From Heracleum sosnowskyi (taxonomy: Eukaryota > Streptophyta > Magnoliopsida > Apiales > Apiaceae): a DNA stretch of 64,000 nt. The position numbers and the translations under genes are program-made. A model generated the notes under the pieces. It ran no database searches, had not been told where the DNA came from, and worked only from the letters and a program-made list of their open reading frames with translations. Shown one piece after another: positions 20,441 to 30,810 of this stretch. How positions within the stretch are numbered: position 1 is the stretch's first letter; each line of letters starts with the position of its first letter. The stretch is taken from contig CM061245.1 of NCBI GenBank assembly GCA_030848705.1, positions 37,266,711 through 37,330,710 on the forward strand, written 5' to 3'.

Positions 20441-21034
20441 TGTAAAGCATAATGTAACATAAGATGTAAAAGAGATAACTACAACTCAACAAAGGACAAG
20501 ACAAACAATAATATTAACAGAAGCACAGGAATCCAGAATCAAAGAAGAAAAGGTAAACTCAAAAAATCAAAATACGGTATGTATTCTTAAAGTCCGTAAA
20601 CAGGTCACGGAAAGAAGTTCATGAAAATGTTCAAGCCTCAGTGACAGCAAAAGAAACAAGACTTTCAAGATGACAGAAGTATGTGAATGATTTAGGGTTA
20701 AGTACCACAGGATTCCAGGATTTAATTGAAGCAACCAGAACGACAAAGGACTTATCAGCAGCATTGAATTGAAGACATAGAAGAAGAATTGATCAAGTGT
20801 TATTCATCTGTGAACCAGATCAGTTGCACTAGTTGACGGCACTTAAAAGATCAAGTTGTTTTATCGTCTCAGAAGAAATTGATAGAGTCTAAAACTGGAA
20901 CACCCTGATGCTCAGAAGAATTATTAAAAGGTCAAGCAAAAGGCTCGATAGTTTTTACTTTCTAAAAACTATCGAATGAGATTAAAGGAGTCCATCAGAA
21001 TTCAAATACAAAAGAATTTAGCTTTCGATAGTTT
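20441..21034 (+). repeat. 3' LTR of the truncated element, right end lost
   Basis: It starts TGTAAAGCATAATGTAAC directly after the purine tract. A perfect 13-bp stem with a 5-base loop lies at 20,945-20,975 (TCGATAGTTTTTA, then its complement). A third half-copy, TTCGATAGTTTTTAT, lies near 21,024. I cannot see a CA terminus. The sequence runs into receptor upstream repeat at about 21,035. Confidence 0.55.
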
Positions 21035-22239
21035 TTATTTAAAATTCACGCAATTCTCTAGAATAATGAATCTCTCATTTTTAAAATTCGATATCTTTAC
21101 TGAAGGCCTACTGGTATAGTATTATCTCTGTCCCTTTACGCGGCCGTTCAAAAGAAGTCGAAACTTGACCTCGCAGCATGAGGTCTCTCCTAATGAATGG
21201 TCAAATTTTTTATGACATTGATTTCTGTCAAATTGGATGATTAACAAAAGACTAATCAAGGTTCAAGGTTCATTTTACATTCAAATAGAGATATAAATAT
21301 GATAGGAAATTAAGGTTTCTAAAAGTCTTAACTTTGACAACTGGATATGTAGAATGTAAGAGCCAGAAGGATGTATTTTGTGTTGACTCTTCAATCTCAC
21401 AAACGACTGATCTTCATTTTTCTACAAAAAGATTAAACTGCATATTCGACAAGAGACAGTTGTAATTTAAATCTTGAGGATTAATCAAACTTTGGTAATT
21501 AAAGTTGTTATATTTTCAATATGTACAAGTCTTCATCGCATCTTCAACTTGGTTAGATTCTAAATACTGTCACATCTTACTGAACCATTTGTTTGGTTGA
21601 CTTGGAACAAATTTAGGTAATTTTCAAGCAAGTGCTCAATGATCAAGTTTGTTTTTACATATTTCGAGAAGATGTATTTAAATTGGCGTAATCATCCAAA
21701 TTTATTTGATCTCATTTAGTCACTGAAGTCATAAATTTTATCTGACCGCTAAATCTGAAATTTTGGACAGGCGGAAATTCCAATGTGTCCTTCATGTGGC
21801 TGAAGGATCTTGACAGAAAGCTTTGTAATCTTTCATTTAAAAGTAAACAAAAAGGAAAAAAAATTCATATTCACTGATTACGGGAAAACAATTTTTTGAC
21901 CAAGTCTATGTTTGTTTGTCCGAAAAATAACTTGAGTTTTGAAAATATTTTCCGTGAAACAAACCCAGCTTATAAATTTGTAGATGTTACTTTCTGATTT
22001 CCAGTTTAGAAGCCCTTCAACTTATTGATTAGCTTCTCCCGCAGGTAAGTTCTTGTCTTGCACCAATTCTATACATCCAGAGTTTTTGTTACATAAGATT
22101 GCATCCATTCAAAGGTTACGGAACTGGAAGTACACTGATGAATATAATTAGAGTTGTGATTCTTGGGGTGTTAATAAATTTAATTTATAGATGGTTTTGA
22201 TATCTTATCTTCAATATAGTATTCACTAAATTCCTCCGT
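21035..22239. repeat. Upstream repeat block shared with 49-52 kb
   Basis: 21,040-21,440 matches 49,240-49,570 and 50,700-51,090 (TTACTGAAGGCCTACTGGTA, TTACGCG). 21,440-22,000 matches 49,930-50,490 (TGGACAGGCG, AAAATATTTTCCGTGAAACA). It is duplicated receptor-gene upstream DNA and carries no gene. Confidence 0.65.
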
Positions 22240-22740
22240 TAACAAATACTTTATAAACATTAATATTGGTGAAAGAACTGGTTTCACATACCGATCCACT
22301 AAATCAGCATAATAGTGATGAATATAGTGTCAAAACAACTCCAATGCAACATTAAAATAGTGACCCAAGGACACCAAATGAGTTTTGGGTCATCAAATTT
22401 GGTGACAAAAATACATTTGATGATCTTTTGACACCAAATTTGATGACTTTCATAATTCCCACTATACCCTTATGTTTGTTAATAAAACAAGTTTTTTCTT
22501 GTTCTATTGAACTTATTATTTTGCATTTTTCAACTTAGATTTTATTGATAATATAAAAATAAAAGAAAAAGATAGAATATTCCAATTTTAATGTGAAAGA
22601 TTTCTTTTAGTGTCAAATTATAGTGTCAATGGGTTGAAGTACATTTTATGAATGATGTTTTTTTTTATACTAAAATAATATTATAATGATATTATTTTAA
22701 TGTCATGGATCGGAGATGGTCCAGAGCTATAAAGCAAAGT
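22240..22740. repeat. MITE-like segment upstream of kinase gene F
   Basis: AACTCCAATGCAACATTAAA on the left and, reversed, ATCTCCGATCCATGACATTA on the right form imperfect inverted termini. The interior has TTTGGTGAC / GTCACCAAA-type inverted words. Partial copies lie at 53,264-53,410 and 59,302-59,680. No coding capacity is seen. Confidence 0.4.
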
Positions 22741-22860
22741 TTTTTGTTGACATTTTGATCTCTTATCTTCGACATATTATTTCCTGGAAAATTTTATAAT
22801 TGTCAAGTGGACAGAAAAATTTGGTCCTGTATTCACATGTGAGGACTGACCATAGTCAAA
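22741..22860 (+). promoter_or_regulatory. Conserved promoter block of kinase gene F
   Basis: The block is almost identical to 59,701-59,808 upstream of gene I. It contains the palindromic E-box CACATGTG (22,834-22,841) and AGTCAA (22,854-22,859), the complement of a W-box core TTGACT of the type bound by WRKY factors. Binding is inferred from the motifs only. Confidence 0.5.
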
Positions 22861-22998
22861 GTCAGCAATTTGTTACTCCCTGCTTCATCTTTCATGCAAT
22901 TTCTTGTGGAACTAAATTCATTAAACTACTATTTATCCTGTTACATATTACTATATCACAGAGGAACTAAAGGAACAAGTAACCAAACATACAAGGAA

Positions 22999-25900
22999 AT
23001 GGCTATATTTCAGAAACCTCTTGTTCTTCTACTATTTCATATTCTTTTCATATCTTTACTTCCACAAAATATAACATCATCACCAACAACTGAGGCAGAA
23101 GCTCTTGTCAAATGGAAGAACACTTTGTTACCATCTGCTTCTCTCAGTTCTTGGTCCCTAAACAACCTCGGAAATTATTGTAACTGGACTGGCATTACCT
23201 GCAATACTGCAGGAACAATTTCTGCGCTCAACATTTCCGGTCAAGAACTCAATGGAACACTTGCTCACTTCAATTTCTCTTCATTTCCAAACCTCACTTC
23301 CTTGGATATGAGCGGCAACCTTATTTTCGATGCTATACCAGTAACGATTGAAAATCTGACACAACTTGAGTACCTGAGCTTCGACGACAACTTTCTTAAC
23401 GGTACCATTCCTTACCAAATTAGTCATCTTCAAAAGTTGCAACATTTAGACTTGGGATCAAACTACTTGGCTAATGCAAACTGGTCCATGTTTTTGGACT
23501 TGCCATTTCTGACACACCTCAACTTATACTACAATTCCCTTGATTTAGAATTCCCAACTTTCGTATTTAGTTCCAGGAACTTAACCTTTCTTGATTTGTC
23601 ACAGAATCAGTTGACAGGCTCCATACCTGAATCCTTGTTCACCTATTTGTCTAATCTTGAATTTCTCAATCTTAATGATAATTTATTTGAAGGAACATTA
23701 TCGAGAAATATTTCCAAGCTTTCCAAGCTGACAGAACTTCACCTAGGAAGGAATAAGTTCTCAGGATCTATTCCTGACAGTATAGGTCTTTTACGTAATC
23801 TTCAAGTTCTTGAATTGTACAACAATACCCTTGGAGGAAGTATTCCTTCTTCCATGGGTCAACTAAGGGTGCTCCAAAAACTTGATCTCAATCAAAATTT
23901 TTTGAACTCTAGTATTCCTCCTGAGCTTGGATTGTGTACCAAGCTCAACTACTTGGGTCTAGCTGTGAATTCGCTTACTGGACCTTTGCCATTGTCATTT
24001 TCAAATCTTACACAAATATCTGATCTAGGCCTATCCGATAATTTTCTCTCTGGCGAGCTCTCACCTCATTTTTTCACGAACTGGACTGAGTTAACATCAT
24101 TGCAGATTCAGAACAATACCTTTGTTGGTAATATCCCTCCGCAGATTGGTATGTTAACAAATCTTACGTACCTCTATCTGTATGACAATAATCTCACAGG
24201 GACAATTCCCAAAGAGATTGGCAACTTGAAACAGCTGATCAAATTAGACCTGTCAGGAAACCATATAGCAGGTTCAATTCCAACAACAATTGGGAATCTC
24301 GCCAATTTGGAACTATTACATTTGCACTTTAATAATCTGAATGGATCAATTCCTCCTGAGATTGGAAACTTAACACTTCTCCAAACTCTTGATCTTAATA
24401 CTAATCAATTGCATGGAGAGGTGCCTGATTCCATTGCTGAATTAAGTAACCTACAGGCATTTTCCGTTTTTACCAACAGATTATCTGGCAGCATTCCGAA
24501 GGACTTGGGAAAAAAGAGTCCCCATTTATCTTATGTTGGCTTTTCCAATAACAGCTTCTCTGGGGCATTGCCAGAGGGATTGTGTAGTGGTTTGGCCCTT
24601 GAAAGATTTTCAGTGAATGGAAACAATTTTTCAGGGGTTTTGCCAGTTTGCCTGAGAAACTGTTTAAATTTGATTAGAGTCCGGCTCGATGAGAATCGGT
24701 TCTCTGGAAACATTTCGGAATCATTTGGTTTTCACCCACAACTTAAATTCATTACTCTCAATGGCAATAAGTTTACAGGTGAACTCTCATCCCAGTGGGG
24801 TAAATGTGAAAGTCTTACAAACATAGAGATGTCGAGAAACAAAATTTCAGGTGCAGTCCCTGCTGAGCTGGGAAATTTAAAGAATTTGGAAGTGTTGCAT
24901 CTGGATTCAAATGAGTTGACAGGAGAGATTCCAGCTGAACTGGGAAATTTGAACCTGTTGTTCAAACTCAACTTGAGCAACAATCATTTGACTGGAGACA
25001 TCCCTGAGAGTTTTGGAAAGCTATCAAAGCTCCAACGTCTTGATCTGTCTTCAAACACAATGAAAGGGCGCATACCAAAAGAGCTCGGGAACTGTGGAAG
25101 CCTATTAAGCTTGAGCTTAAGCCAGAACAATTTTTCAGAAGAGATACCAGCTGAACTTGGCAATTTAGGTCGGTTGCAAATAAATTTGGACCTGAGTAGC
25201 AATTCACTTTCAGGCACCATACCTTCTAACTTGGGAAAACTGAAAGTTTTGGAGAATTTCAATCTTTCACATAATGATCTCTCAGGCAGAATTTTTCCTT
25301 CACTGTCTACTGACATGTCTAGTCTGCAAATGATAGATTTTTCTTACAATAACCTGTCTGGCCCTATACCCTTGCTCCAACAAGTCAAGAAGATAATTTT
25401 CATTGGAAACTCATTTTTGTGTGGAGATGCAGACGGCTTGTCCCCGTGTCCATCTACGTCTTTTAAGTCATCCAAGAAATCCAATTCCAGCAAGAAAGTC
25501 ATCATTGGTGTCATTGTAGCAGTGGTCATCCTCTTAGTTTCTGGGATTATTATCATTGTTGGATGTTTTATTCGTCGTAAGAAAATCGCGGGAAGTGATT
25601 TAGAGACAACTAATTCCGAGAAATTTGAGTCAGTGATTTGGGAAAGGAAAGGAAAGTTTACATTTGGGGATATTGTGAAAGCAACTGAAGATTTTAGTGA
25701 AAGGTACTGCATTGGAAGAGGGGGATTTGGAACTGTGTACAAGGCCAAATTGTTTAATGGTGAGATTGTAGCAGTAAAGAGGCTTAATATAACAGATTCT
25801 AGTGATGCTACGACAAATAATCGATGGAGCTTTGAGAATGAGATTCGAACCTTGACAGAAGTTAGGCACCGTAATATCATCAAACTCCATGGGTTCTGTT

Positions 25901-26643
25901 CAAGGGACAATTGCCTTTACTTGGCATATGAATTTGTCGAGAGAGGTAGCTTGGGGAAGTTGTTATATAGTGATGAGGGGGCTGATTTAAGTTGGGATTC
26001 AAGGGTGAGGATTGTTATTGGATTGGCTCATGCGCTTTCTTACTTGCATCATGATTGTTCTCCACCTATTGTGCATAGAGATGTATCACTGAATAATATC
26101 TTGCTCGAGTCAGAATTGGAGCCTCGGCTCTCAGATTTTGGCACTGCAAGGTTGTTGAGTACAGATTCATCAATATGGACAAGTGTTGCAGGGTCTTATG
26201 GCTACATGGCACCAGGTACATATTTTTCATCTCACTATAATGTGTTATAGTTATCAATGCTAAATGCATGTATTGTTAACACACATATGTGTTTTTCATG
26301 TGCAGAACTTGCCTTGAGTATGCTAGTCACCACTAAATCCGATGTTTATAGTTTTGGGATCGTAGTGTTGGAGGTAATGATGGGAAGACACCCTGGGGAG
26401 TTACTTTCAACTTTGTCCAGTGATCAAGACTTCATTTCGAAGGACTTACTTGACAAACGGCTTCCACTTCCGACAGAGAGTATATCAGAGGATGTAAAAT
26501 TTGTTGTTAGAGCAGCTCTAGCATGTACACGTACTGCACCAGATTCACGGCCTACTATGCGTTCTGTGGCGCAAGAACTATCAGGAAGAACTCAGACTTT
26601 CATGACTGGACCATACAGTGTTCAGTTGCATGAATCCAAGTAG
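22999..26643 (+). CDS. Receptor gene F: MIK2-like LRR receptor kinase
   Basis: Exons 22,999-26,215 and 26,306-26,643 (stop TAG) give 1,184 residues. The chosen ATG starts MAIFQKPLVLLLF, a clean signal peptide shared with gene I. An in-frame start further upstream would bury it. The LRR N-cap has C61 and C68. About two dozen LRRs follow, then a C-cap with LCGDADGLSPC and a membrane helix near 833-857. The kinase has the glycine loop IGRGGFGTVYK (from about 905), Lys927, HRD with Asp1028 and DFG with Asp1046. The intron (GTACAT...TGCAG, phase 1) splits the APE motif after APE's proline. All core catalytic motifs are present, so an active RD-type kinase is expected. By family (subfamily XIIb, MIK2-like) it would sense a peptide or damage signal at the plasma membrane. 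The ligand is not known here. Confidence 0.9.
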
Positions 26644-28169
26644 AATTTCAAAGGTTTTAGGTGTAGATTATATTCTTAAGTTACCACAACAATCTTGTAA
26701 ATGTGAAAGACAATCAAGTGACATCACTTGTGCCTTGATAATCATTGAGAAAAATGAATAAAATGATTACTCAGTTGTTGTAGCAAGGTTACATGTTGAC
26801 TCCCATAAAATTTATTGTAAACAACTTACAAACCATGTCTTTACAATGTTCCAAAACCACACTAGACAAGCCCGGTAATTATTTTTCTTACAGTAACAAA
26901 AATTTTAGAACACGAAAAGGTGCCATCGGAGATTTAGAATTCTTCTCCACAATGCTTAAAATAGGTCCAGTAGTCTGCTTTGGCAAGAAAGGATCAACCT
27001 GAACCCCTTCAATACAACTGCAGGCATCCTTCCATCCCATCAACCCCTTCAAGCAAGGATTGAGATGAAAAATTACACAAAAGAAGAAACAAACTTTTTG
27101 AAACAAGGGATTTTATGAGCAACACTCCCACTAAGTAGTAAAAAATAAAGTAAATTACATTTTGTGCCTGTTAACTTTAGCCTTGTCGATAAATTAATAA
27201 ACTCGAGATCAGAGATTTCTTTAAATTTATCGAACCTGAGTTCTTTTTCAGAGATGTAACAAGTCATTGTGGTTGAGGTAGGTTCATATCCTTCCAAATT
27301 TCATTTTCCCAAATATCACAAAAGCATATCCTTCAAATTTAGTCGCAATTAAACTACTAGGTCCAATTACCCAAGTTTCTCATATTTAATTATGTGTTCA
27401 GTTAGTAAAAGATAGTTTAAGTAGACTACATTATAAAGGTACCAAGATTAAGTCATACTTAAGTAGTTAAGTTAATTATCTGAAGTTGGGTTAGTAGGTG
27501 TGATAAATGACAACAAGTACTTAAAAGTTCTTATATTAATATACAAATAGAAATTTTAACTTTATCACATCTTCAACTTGATCCAATTTTGAATACCGTC
27601 AATGTCACATCTTACTTTGCTTCCATTTCCTTGGTCAGTACAATACACAACTAAGCTTGTGGGAAGAATGAAAATGACAATATATAAATGAATACAAACC
27701 TGTTGTATTACTTGAAAGAATTTGAGAAAATAGCTAAATAGAGAAAATCGTTTAAGAAAAGGAAAAAAAAACGGAAACAGGTAAGTTCTGCGTATATTTT
27801 ACCAACACTATGTTTGATTTGTTAATAGATACTTGTGATGCAAAATTTAGAAAAAAATTCCATAATATGATCAATAATCAAGTTTCTTTTTCTTCATACA
27901 TTGAGAAAGATATAAATATAGAAAGAAATTATAGTTTTTATAAGTCTGGAGTTGACATTTTGATCTCAAAAAGCTATATGTTTCTAAATGGATAGTTGGT
28001 GTTGCTTCTCTACATAAAATATTTGAAGCAAAATATTTGAAGCTATTCACATGTGTGAAGGATCAAGTATATGCAAAGTCAAGCAAAAAGAAATATAAAT
28101 CAGTTTACTTTGTTTAATGGCACTCTTAATAAATACAGCAAAAAAATAACAAGCCCAACACATAAAGGA
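26644..28169. other. Intergenic DNA between F and G
   Basis: The first 120 bases are the 3' UTR of F, with AATAAA at about 26,757. Reverse-strand ORFs at 26,888-27,106 (containing WKDACSCIEGVQVDPFLP) and 27,073-27,297 look somewhat gene-like but match nothing I recognise. 27,880-28,000 is a diverged copy of the upstream repeat (GAGAAAGATATAAATAT). TTCACATGTGTGAAGG near 28,046 corresponds to the E-box block of F and I. Confidence 0.4.
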
Positions 28170-30566
28170 ATGGGAATAGCTCACAGGCCTCTTGTTTTTC
28201 TCCTTTTTCACGTTCTTTTCATCTCTATACTTCCGCTTAATATTACATCATCACCAACATCTGAAGCAGAAGCTCTTGTCAAATGGAAGAATAGTTTATC
28301 GCCATCTTCTTCACTCGATTCTTGGTCCCTAAACAATCTTAAAAACCTCTGTAAATGGACTGGCATTACATGCAATATTGCAGGGCGTGTTTCGGAGCTC
28401 AACATTTCTAATCAAGAACTCACAGGATCACTTTCCCACTTCAGTTTCTCTTCATTTCCAAAACTTACTTTCTTGGACCTCAGCCGCAACAACTTTTCGG
28501 ATAGTATACCTGTAGAGATTGGAAGTCTAACACAACTTCAGTACCTTAACTTCGATGACAACTATCTCAATGGTACTGTTCCTTACCAAATTAGTCATCT
28601 TCAGAAGTTAAAATTTCTAGACTTGGGATCAAACAATTTGGTTAATCCAAACTGGTCAAAATTTTTGGACATGCCACTTTTGACACACCTCAATTTATAT
28701 TATAATGAACTTGCTTTAGAATTTCCATCTTTTGTAATCAGTTCTAGGAAGTTGACTATTCTTGATTTGTCACAGAATAAGTTGACAGGCTACATACCTG
28801 AATCAGTGTTTACCCATTTGGCTAATCTTGAAGTTCTCAGACTTACTGATAATTTATTTCAAGGTTCACTGCCAAAGATAATATCCAAGCTATCCAAGCT
28901 AAAAGAACTTCGCCTAGGGAGGAATAACTTCTCAGGGTCTATTCCTGACAGTATAGGTCATTTACATAACCTTCAGGTTCTTGAATTGTATAAAAATTCA
29001 TTTGAAGGAATAATTCCTTCTTCTATAGGTCAACTGAGGAAGCTTCAAACACTTGATCTTGCTGAAAATTATTTAAACTCTAGTATTCCTCCCGAGCTTG
29101 GATTGTGTACCAAGCTCACCTTCTTGGCTCTAGCTGTCAATTTGCTTACTGGAACTTTGCCTATGTCACTTTCAAATCTTAGACAAGTTTCTGAACTAGG
29201 TCTATCTGATAATTTTTTGTCTGGTGAGCTCTCACCTCATTTCATTAGCAACTGGACCATGTTAACATCACTGCAGATTCAAAACAACACCTTCACCGGT
29301 AATATTCCTCCTGAAATTGGTCTGCTGACAAATCTTACATACCTGTATCTGTATGGTAATTACCTCACAGGACCAATTCCCAGTGAGATTGGGAAGTTGA
29401 AAGAGCTTCTGGGACTAGACCTATCTGGAAACCATCTAGCAGGTTCAATTCCAGCAACAGTTGGGAATCTCACCAAATTGATAACCTTAAATTTGTTCCA
29501 CAACAATCTTAGTGGAACTATTCCACCTGACATCGGAAAGTTACCGTTGCTGGAAACTCTTGCTCTCAACAATAACCAATTGTATGGAGAGGTTCCTGAT
29601 TCCATTGCTGAATTAAGTAATCTGCAGACACTGATTTTTTCAACCAATAGCTTATCCGGGAGCATTCCAAAGAATTTGGGAAAATATAGTCCCCGCTTGT
29701 CTGTCGTTGTCTTTTCTAACAACAGCTTCTCTGGGGCATTGCCAGAAGGATTGTGTAGTGGTTTTGCTTTTGAAGTTTTTTCGGTATATAGAAACAGTTT
29801 TTCAGGGGCTTTGCCAATGTGCCTGAAAAAGTGCTCCAAACTGAACAGAGTCCGTCTTGAGGAGAACCAGTTCTCTGGGAATGTTTCGGAAGCATTTGGT
29901 TTTCATCCAAATCTTGTTTTTATATCTCTGAGTGGCAATAAATTTACTGGTGAACTCTCAGCCCAGTGGGGAAAATATAAAAAACTTACAAACATAGAGA
30001 TGTCAAGAAACAAAATTTCTGGTGCAGTCCCAGCGGAGCTTGGGAACTTGAAGAAATTGCAAGCTTTGCTGCTGAATTCAAATGAGTTGACAGGTAAAAT
30101 TCCAATTGAATTAGGAAATTTGGTCTTTTTGCTCCAACTCAACTTGAGCAATAATCGTTTAAACGGAAACATCCCTCAAAGTTTAGGCAAACTATCAAAT
30201 CTCCAATTTCTTGATTTGTCTACAAACAAAATGAAAGGAAGCATACCAAAAGAGCTTGGCAATTTGACTCAGTTGCAAATTATTTTGGACCTGAGTAGCA
30301 ATTCCCTTTCAGGGACCATCCCTTCTAACTTGGGAAAATTGAAGTTTTTGGAAAATTTTAATCTTTCACATAATCATCTTACAGGTAGAATTTTTCCTTC
30401 ACTATCCACCGATATGTCTAGCTTGAAGATGATAGATTTTTCCTACAATAACTTGTCTGGCCCTATACCCTTGTTCCAGCAAGAAGTGGAGGAATTTTTC
30501 ATGGAAAACTCACTTCTCTGTGGAGATGCAAAAGGATTGTCCCCATGCGTGTCTACGGCTTTTTAG
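28170..30566 (+). CDS. Receptor gene G: LRR ectodomain without membrane anchor or kinase
   Basis: Starting at MGIAHRPLVFLLFHV (ATG 28,170), 798 residues are open: a signal peptide, the N-cap with CKWTGITC, and the full LRR run of the kinase family, ending in the C-cap GDAKGLSPCVSTAF and a TAG at 30,564-30,566. An ATG at 28,071 would add 33 residues before the signal peptide and is unlikely. F continues at this point with a membrane helix and kinase; G has only decayed remnants of them (30,567-30,810). One LRR present in F (SLSLSQNNFSEEIP region) is missing. The ORF itself has no other stop. If expressed it would be a secreted ectodomain, perhaps a decoy or dominant-negative partner. It may equally be a young pseudogene. 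Confidence 0.7.
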   Translation: MGIAHRPLVFLLFHVLFISILPLNITSSPTSEAEALVKWKNSLSPSSSLDSWSLNNLKNLCKWTGITCNIAGRVSELNISNQELTGSLSHFSFSSFPKLTFLDLSRNNFSDSIPVEIGSLTQLQYLNFDDNYLNGTVPYQISHLQKLKFLDLGSNNLVNPNWSKFLDMPLLTHLNLYYNELALEFPSFVISSRKLTILDLSQNKLTGYIPESVFTHLANLEVLRLTDNLFQGSLPKIISKLSKLKELRLGRNNFSGSIPDSIGHLHNLQVLELYKNSFEGIIPSSIGQLRKLQTLDLAENYLNSSIPPELGLCTKLTFLALAVNLLTGTLPMSLSNLRQVSELGLSDNFLSGELSPHFISNWTMLTSLQIQNNTFTGNIPPEIGLLTNLTYLYLYGNYLTGPIPSEIGKLKELLGLDLSGNHLAGSIPATVGNLTKLITLNLFHNNLSGTIPPDIGKLPLLETLALNNNQLYGEVPDSIAELSNLQTLIFSTNSLSGSIPKNLGKYSPRLSVVVFSNNSFSGALPEGLCSGFAFEVFSVYRNSFSGALPMCLKKCSKLNRVRLEENQFSGNVSEAFGFHPNLVFISLSGNKFTGELSAQWGKYKKLTNIEMSRNKISGAVPAELGNLKKLQALLLNSNELTGKIPIELGNLVFLLQLNLSNNRLNGNIPQSLGKLSNLQFLDLSTNKMKGSIPKELGNLTQLQIILDLSSNSLSGTIPSNLGKLKFLENFNLSHNHLTGRIFPSLSTDMSSLKMIDFSYNNLSGPIPLFQQEVEEFFMENSLLCGDAKGLSPCVSTAF

Positions 30567-30810
30567 CAAGTCCATTTGTCACTAGTGCAACAGTTAGCCT
30601 CCTAGAGTCCTAGTTGTTAGGATGATCTTCATTGTAGAATGTTTTACGTGCCAAATTAAAACAAGCACAGTGATTTAGAGCCAATCAATTCAGAGAAATA
30701 TCAGAAACTCTAGTGAAAGGTAATGCATCAGAAAAGGAGGATTTGGAACTGTCAATTGTGTACGAAGCCAATACAACAGACTCTAGTGATGTCTCTCTTT
30801 TTTTGTAAGC
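30567..30810 (+). pseudogene. Decayed membrane and kinase remnant of gene G
   Basis: The text aligns with F from the juxtamembrane region to the glycine loop. GTAGAATGTTTTACGTGCC corresponds to the end of the membrane helix, GTGATTTAGAGCCAATCAATT to the juxtamembrane stretch, and GGAGGATTTGGAACTGT to the GGFGTV loop. Several deletions and stops separate them. The rest of the kinase, with the HRD and DFG motifs, is gone. Confidence 0.75.

Larger units (their letters stand above)
16440..21034 (+). mobile_element. 5'-truncated Ty1/copia-type element
   Basis: Only the accessory ORFs (16,440-20,202), a purine-rich tract (20,431-20,440) and a 3' LTR beginning TGTAAAGC at 20,441 are present. Gag, pol and the 5' LTR are absent. 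The left break lies inside the 3' flank of gene C, and the right break at about 21,034 lies inside a receptor upstream repeat (compare 49,240). The element's overall layout matches the copia element at 1-5.9 kb. Confidence 0.65.

Noticed and set aside
22870..22998. Upstream in-frame start for kinase gene F
   Set aside because: It would place 43 residues before the signal peptide, and the ATG at 22,999 corresponds to the ATG of gene I.
26888..27297. Reverse-strand ORFs between F and G as a gene
   Set aside because: Composition is partly protein-like but there is no recognised domain and no splice context I trust. They are mentioned only in the intergenic entry.
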